64,000 bases of DNA from Nephromyces sp. MM_2019 (lineage: Eukaryota; Apicomplexa; Aconoidasida; Nephromycida). Positions 61,969 through 64,000 of this stretch are shown here, piece after piece; position 1 is the first letter of the stretch; each line of letters starts with the position of its first letter. Where the stretch lies: positions 1 through 64,000 of the forward strand of contig JADHZB010000759.1 in the NCBI GenBank assembly GCA_015657535.1. The letters are read 5' to 3'. Position numbers and translations under genes: made by a program. The notes below the pieces were generated by a model. The model was not told where the DNA came from, ran no database searches, and saw nothing but the letters and a program-made list of their open reading frames with translations.

Positions 61969-64000
61969 ATGGCAGCTCGTGAACACGAGGCCGCTATTGG
62001 GCAAGACGAAAATAGCTTGAATAGTTTAAATTCATTAATGCCTAACAAAGAAGAAAAAGGCTGGAAGTTGCATTCTAATGCAGGAAAAGTCAAGAACCAC
62101 AGGAAAGAGAATAAGGAAGATCGAGATATTTGTTCGTCGACAGATGATCTGCAAGATGTGAAAGGGAAACCAGAAAATATAAGAAGCGTCAAGTTTGAGG
62201 CTACAGAATCTATGGCTGCTTGGTGCTTCGATGTCTTGCTTTCTGAGCTACGGGTGAGATATATTTATCGTGAAAAAGAACTGAGTAACTGGAGGGCTAG
62301 AATTCCGGACACAAATTGTTGAGAATGATAACAGTCGCGCACTCGGTCATGGATTCCTTTCGTTCATTTCTTTTTTTAAAGTGACGCTGCGACTATTTCA
62401 GAGATATAAAAGTATATAGCAAAACATGTTGCTATCTCTACGAGACTCATACGCAACCAGCTTCGATCTATTACCTTATATTGAATTGTGGACATTGGCC
62501 AATCAAAGTGTATGAAATCTATGAGATTTCTAGATATATTTCGGTGCTCTTTACAATTTTGCAATTACTTTCTTTTCTGTTATTTTACTGAATTTTTTAG
62601 TGGATTCCTCCCTTGTAAGAGTGTGAATAGCTACATACTTGATTAGTAGCATTCATTCACTATTTTATTGGTAAGGCCATTTTTAAGAAGCCGTTTTTAT
62701 TTAATTCTTGTGCACCAGCGCTTATTCGTCACTTAGCACACTGTTCAGAATGAATCAACGAAACCGAAGCCTCCTCACGAGATCGAGCATTTATCAAATG
62801 AGGGTTTCACCACGGCCTTATTTGTTAGTTGGAAGAAGAAAGTCGCTGGAAACCACTTGCAATCGTTCGATGATGCCGAAATGGAAAACCGCGGTTGTAT
62901 CGGCTTTTTAGAACCTATCCCTATTTTGTCCATCGCTGACTTTGCTTTAAAGAGTGGTTTGGAGGATTATCGTTTTGGTCCAATATCAGAGAGCGAGTTC
63001 CCGATGCTTTGCTGTACTGTATCGTTATTAAAGGACTTTGAGGTTGGTGAAACTAGTGGAGTTACTCTAGGACTTTTACAAAAATGTTTTTGCATCTAAT
63101 GGGCGACAAAGTAGAGAAAAAGATCGGATTATGCTTGTTTTAGCACATGTTTTTTATAATCATGCTTGCCGATTTAGCAGGTTATTGTATTGTTTCTTCG
63201 TAGGTGTTTCACCAGGGCTCTATAGCATTATTAGGTTTAAGTTTATTACCCAAACCTTTTCTTACTGGCTTATGTTGACGAGTTCTTTTTCATAGAACAA
63301 AAATTAGCTCTATCTTATTTGTTAATTTTTTTCCTGGCACTCATTTTATCTGTCATTGTCTTTTATTCTAAATTGCTTGAAGTGATTTAATTTTGGTCTG
63401 AATAGTGTGAGTTCGTCGTTTTGAGGAAGCTCGAGATCGTATCTCAATTTTATGTACTTCAAAAATTCAGCTCTCACTCCGCAGCGATAACGCTTAGCGT
63501 CTACCCTTTTGAGTTGTTCATGCATGCCATTAACATTGGAACCCTAGTGGTTTTTCATCTTCTGAGAAATATGTACTTCTTATGCGAAGGAACTAAGAAG
63601 TTACAATGTAAGCAGATTTTTATATTTTAAAGTTGATTACTATGGCAAGTTTTTTATATTGCGCAGTATGTCTCCAATTATGCTGTGCAACAGCAGAGAA
63701 TCGTGAAAATTGTATTCTTTTTCTCCTTTTCTTTTTCTTCATGCTATCCTACATACTGATAGTCTTATTTGAACTTATTCTTGAGGCTTAATATTTTTCG
63801 GCTTTATTGGTCTGCGAGCTTGTCAGTTTCTTCGCCTTATTCTGTTTTCCTGTTCAGGTCTGTGACAACCCGTACGCATGGGAAGTAGGAACGCATGGTA
63901 TCATTGTCAGCTTCACTGATAAGCGCGGGAAAAAGTATTTGGCAACCTTCCTTCCCGACGTTATTGCTAAAATGAAGCTTTCTCAACGGGATACTTTAAG
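61969..64000 (+). CDS. AMMECR1: AMMECR1 domain protein, cut by the window end
   Basis: AMMECR1 family proteins are conserved from archaea to humans; their biochemical role is not established. Exons: 61969-62253 (CGG|gtgaga), 62749-63042 (ttcag acceptor, GAG|gttggt) and 63858 onward (ttcag acceptor), all phase 0 and open to the last base. Residues 1-78 are a polar, charged extension. The domain then begins MAAWCFDVLLSELR, followed by TTALFVSWKKK, the signature NRGCIGFLEPIPI, FALKSGLEDYRFGPIS, CCTVSLLKDFE, and across the last junction VCDNPYAWEVGTHGIIVSF and ATFLPDV. The splice 63042/63858 restores the family's DFE..DYLDWEVGVHGI block without a gap, which supports both sites. The C-terminal third of the domain, expected to hold a GWD-like segment and LLRKGGY, lies beyond the window. 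Confidence 0.92.

Noticed and set aside
1..64000. Mobile elements, CRISPR arrays or virus-derived genes
   Set aside because: No transposase, integrase, reverse transcriptase, long terminal repeat or regularly spaced palindromic repeat was found on either strand.

Overview
The window is nuclear DNA from a eukaryote with an intron-bearing, gene-sparse, AT-leaning genome. Evidence: genes are broken by GT-AG introns of about 0.4 to 1.9 kb, neighbouring genes lie on both strands without operons, and the recognisable products are eukaryotic (ribosomal protein eS30, an NHP6-type HMG box, a BUB3/RAE1 beta-propeller, an Mpv17 family membrane protein, an AMMECR1 domain protein, type I phosphomannose isomerase, an AS3MT-type arsenite methyltransferase). 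A unicellular eukaryote, perhaps an alveolate such as an apicomplexan relative, fits the architecture; this placement is inference, because no lineage-specific marker is present.

Layout. 0.4-2.2 kb (-): a phosphomannose isomerase-like ORF with a large acidic insert and a missing C-terminal part. 2.2-8.1 kb: non-coding, with TG-rich low-complexity DNA and weak coding-like patches. 8.08-9.18 kb (+): eS30, split by one 0.9 kb intron that contains strong hairpins. 11.5-12.8 kb (-): an unrecognised coiled-coil protein with a nuclear-localisation-like basic patch. 12.9-19.0 kb: mostly empty. 19.0-20.1 kb (-): intronless arsenite methyltransferase. 20.1-24.7 kb: a GC-richer patch, a five-copy 52-bp tandem array and a degenerate array of about 80 bp. 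24.76-34.0 kb (+): a ten-exon BUB3/RAE1 family gene with one GC-AG intron and a tRNA-like element in another intron. 38.4-39.1 kb (-): Mpv17 family protein, 3' end not found. 46.9-47.2 kb (+): small HMG-box protein. 52.7-55.8 kb (+): four-exon gene for a ubiquitin-like-domain protein with a Pro/Gly/Tyr-rich tail. 61.97 kb to the window end (+): AMMECR1 domain gene, cut off by the window edge.

The genes do not form a pathway; they are independent housekeeping or accessory genes (translation, chromatin, mitosis or mRNA export, sugar-nucleotide supply, arsenic detoxification, organelle membrane). I found no CRISPR array, operon, transposase, reverse transcriptase or virus-like gene. The most notable items are the GC-AG intron confirmed by a gapless protein fit, the intronic tRNA-like element lacking an acceptor stem, the in-frame removable intron in the Mpv17 gene, and an uncharacterised ubiquitin-like architecture. 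I do not see a clear new multi-gene system.
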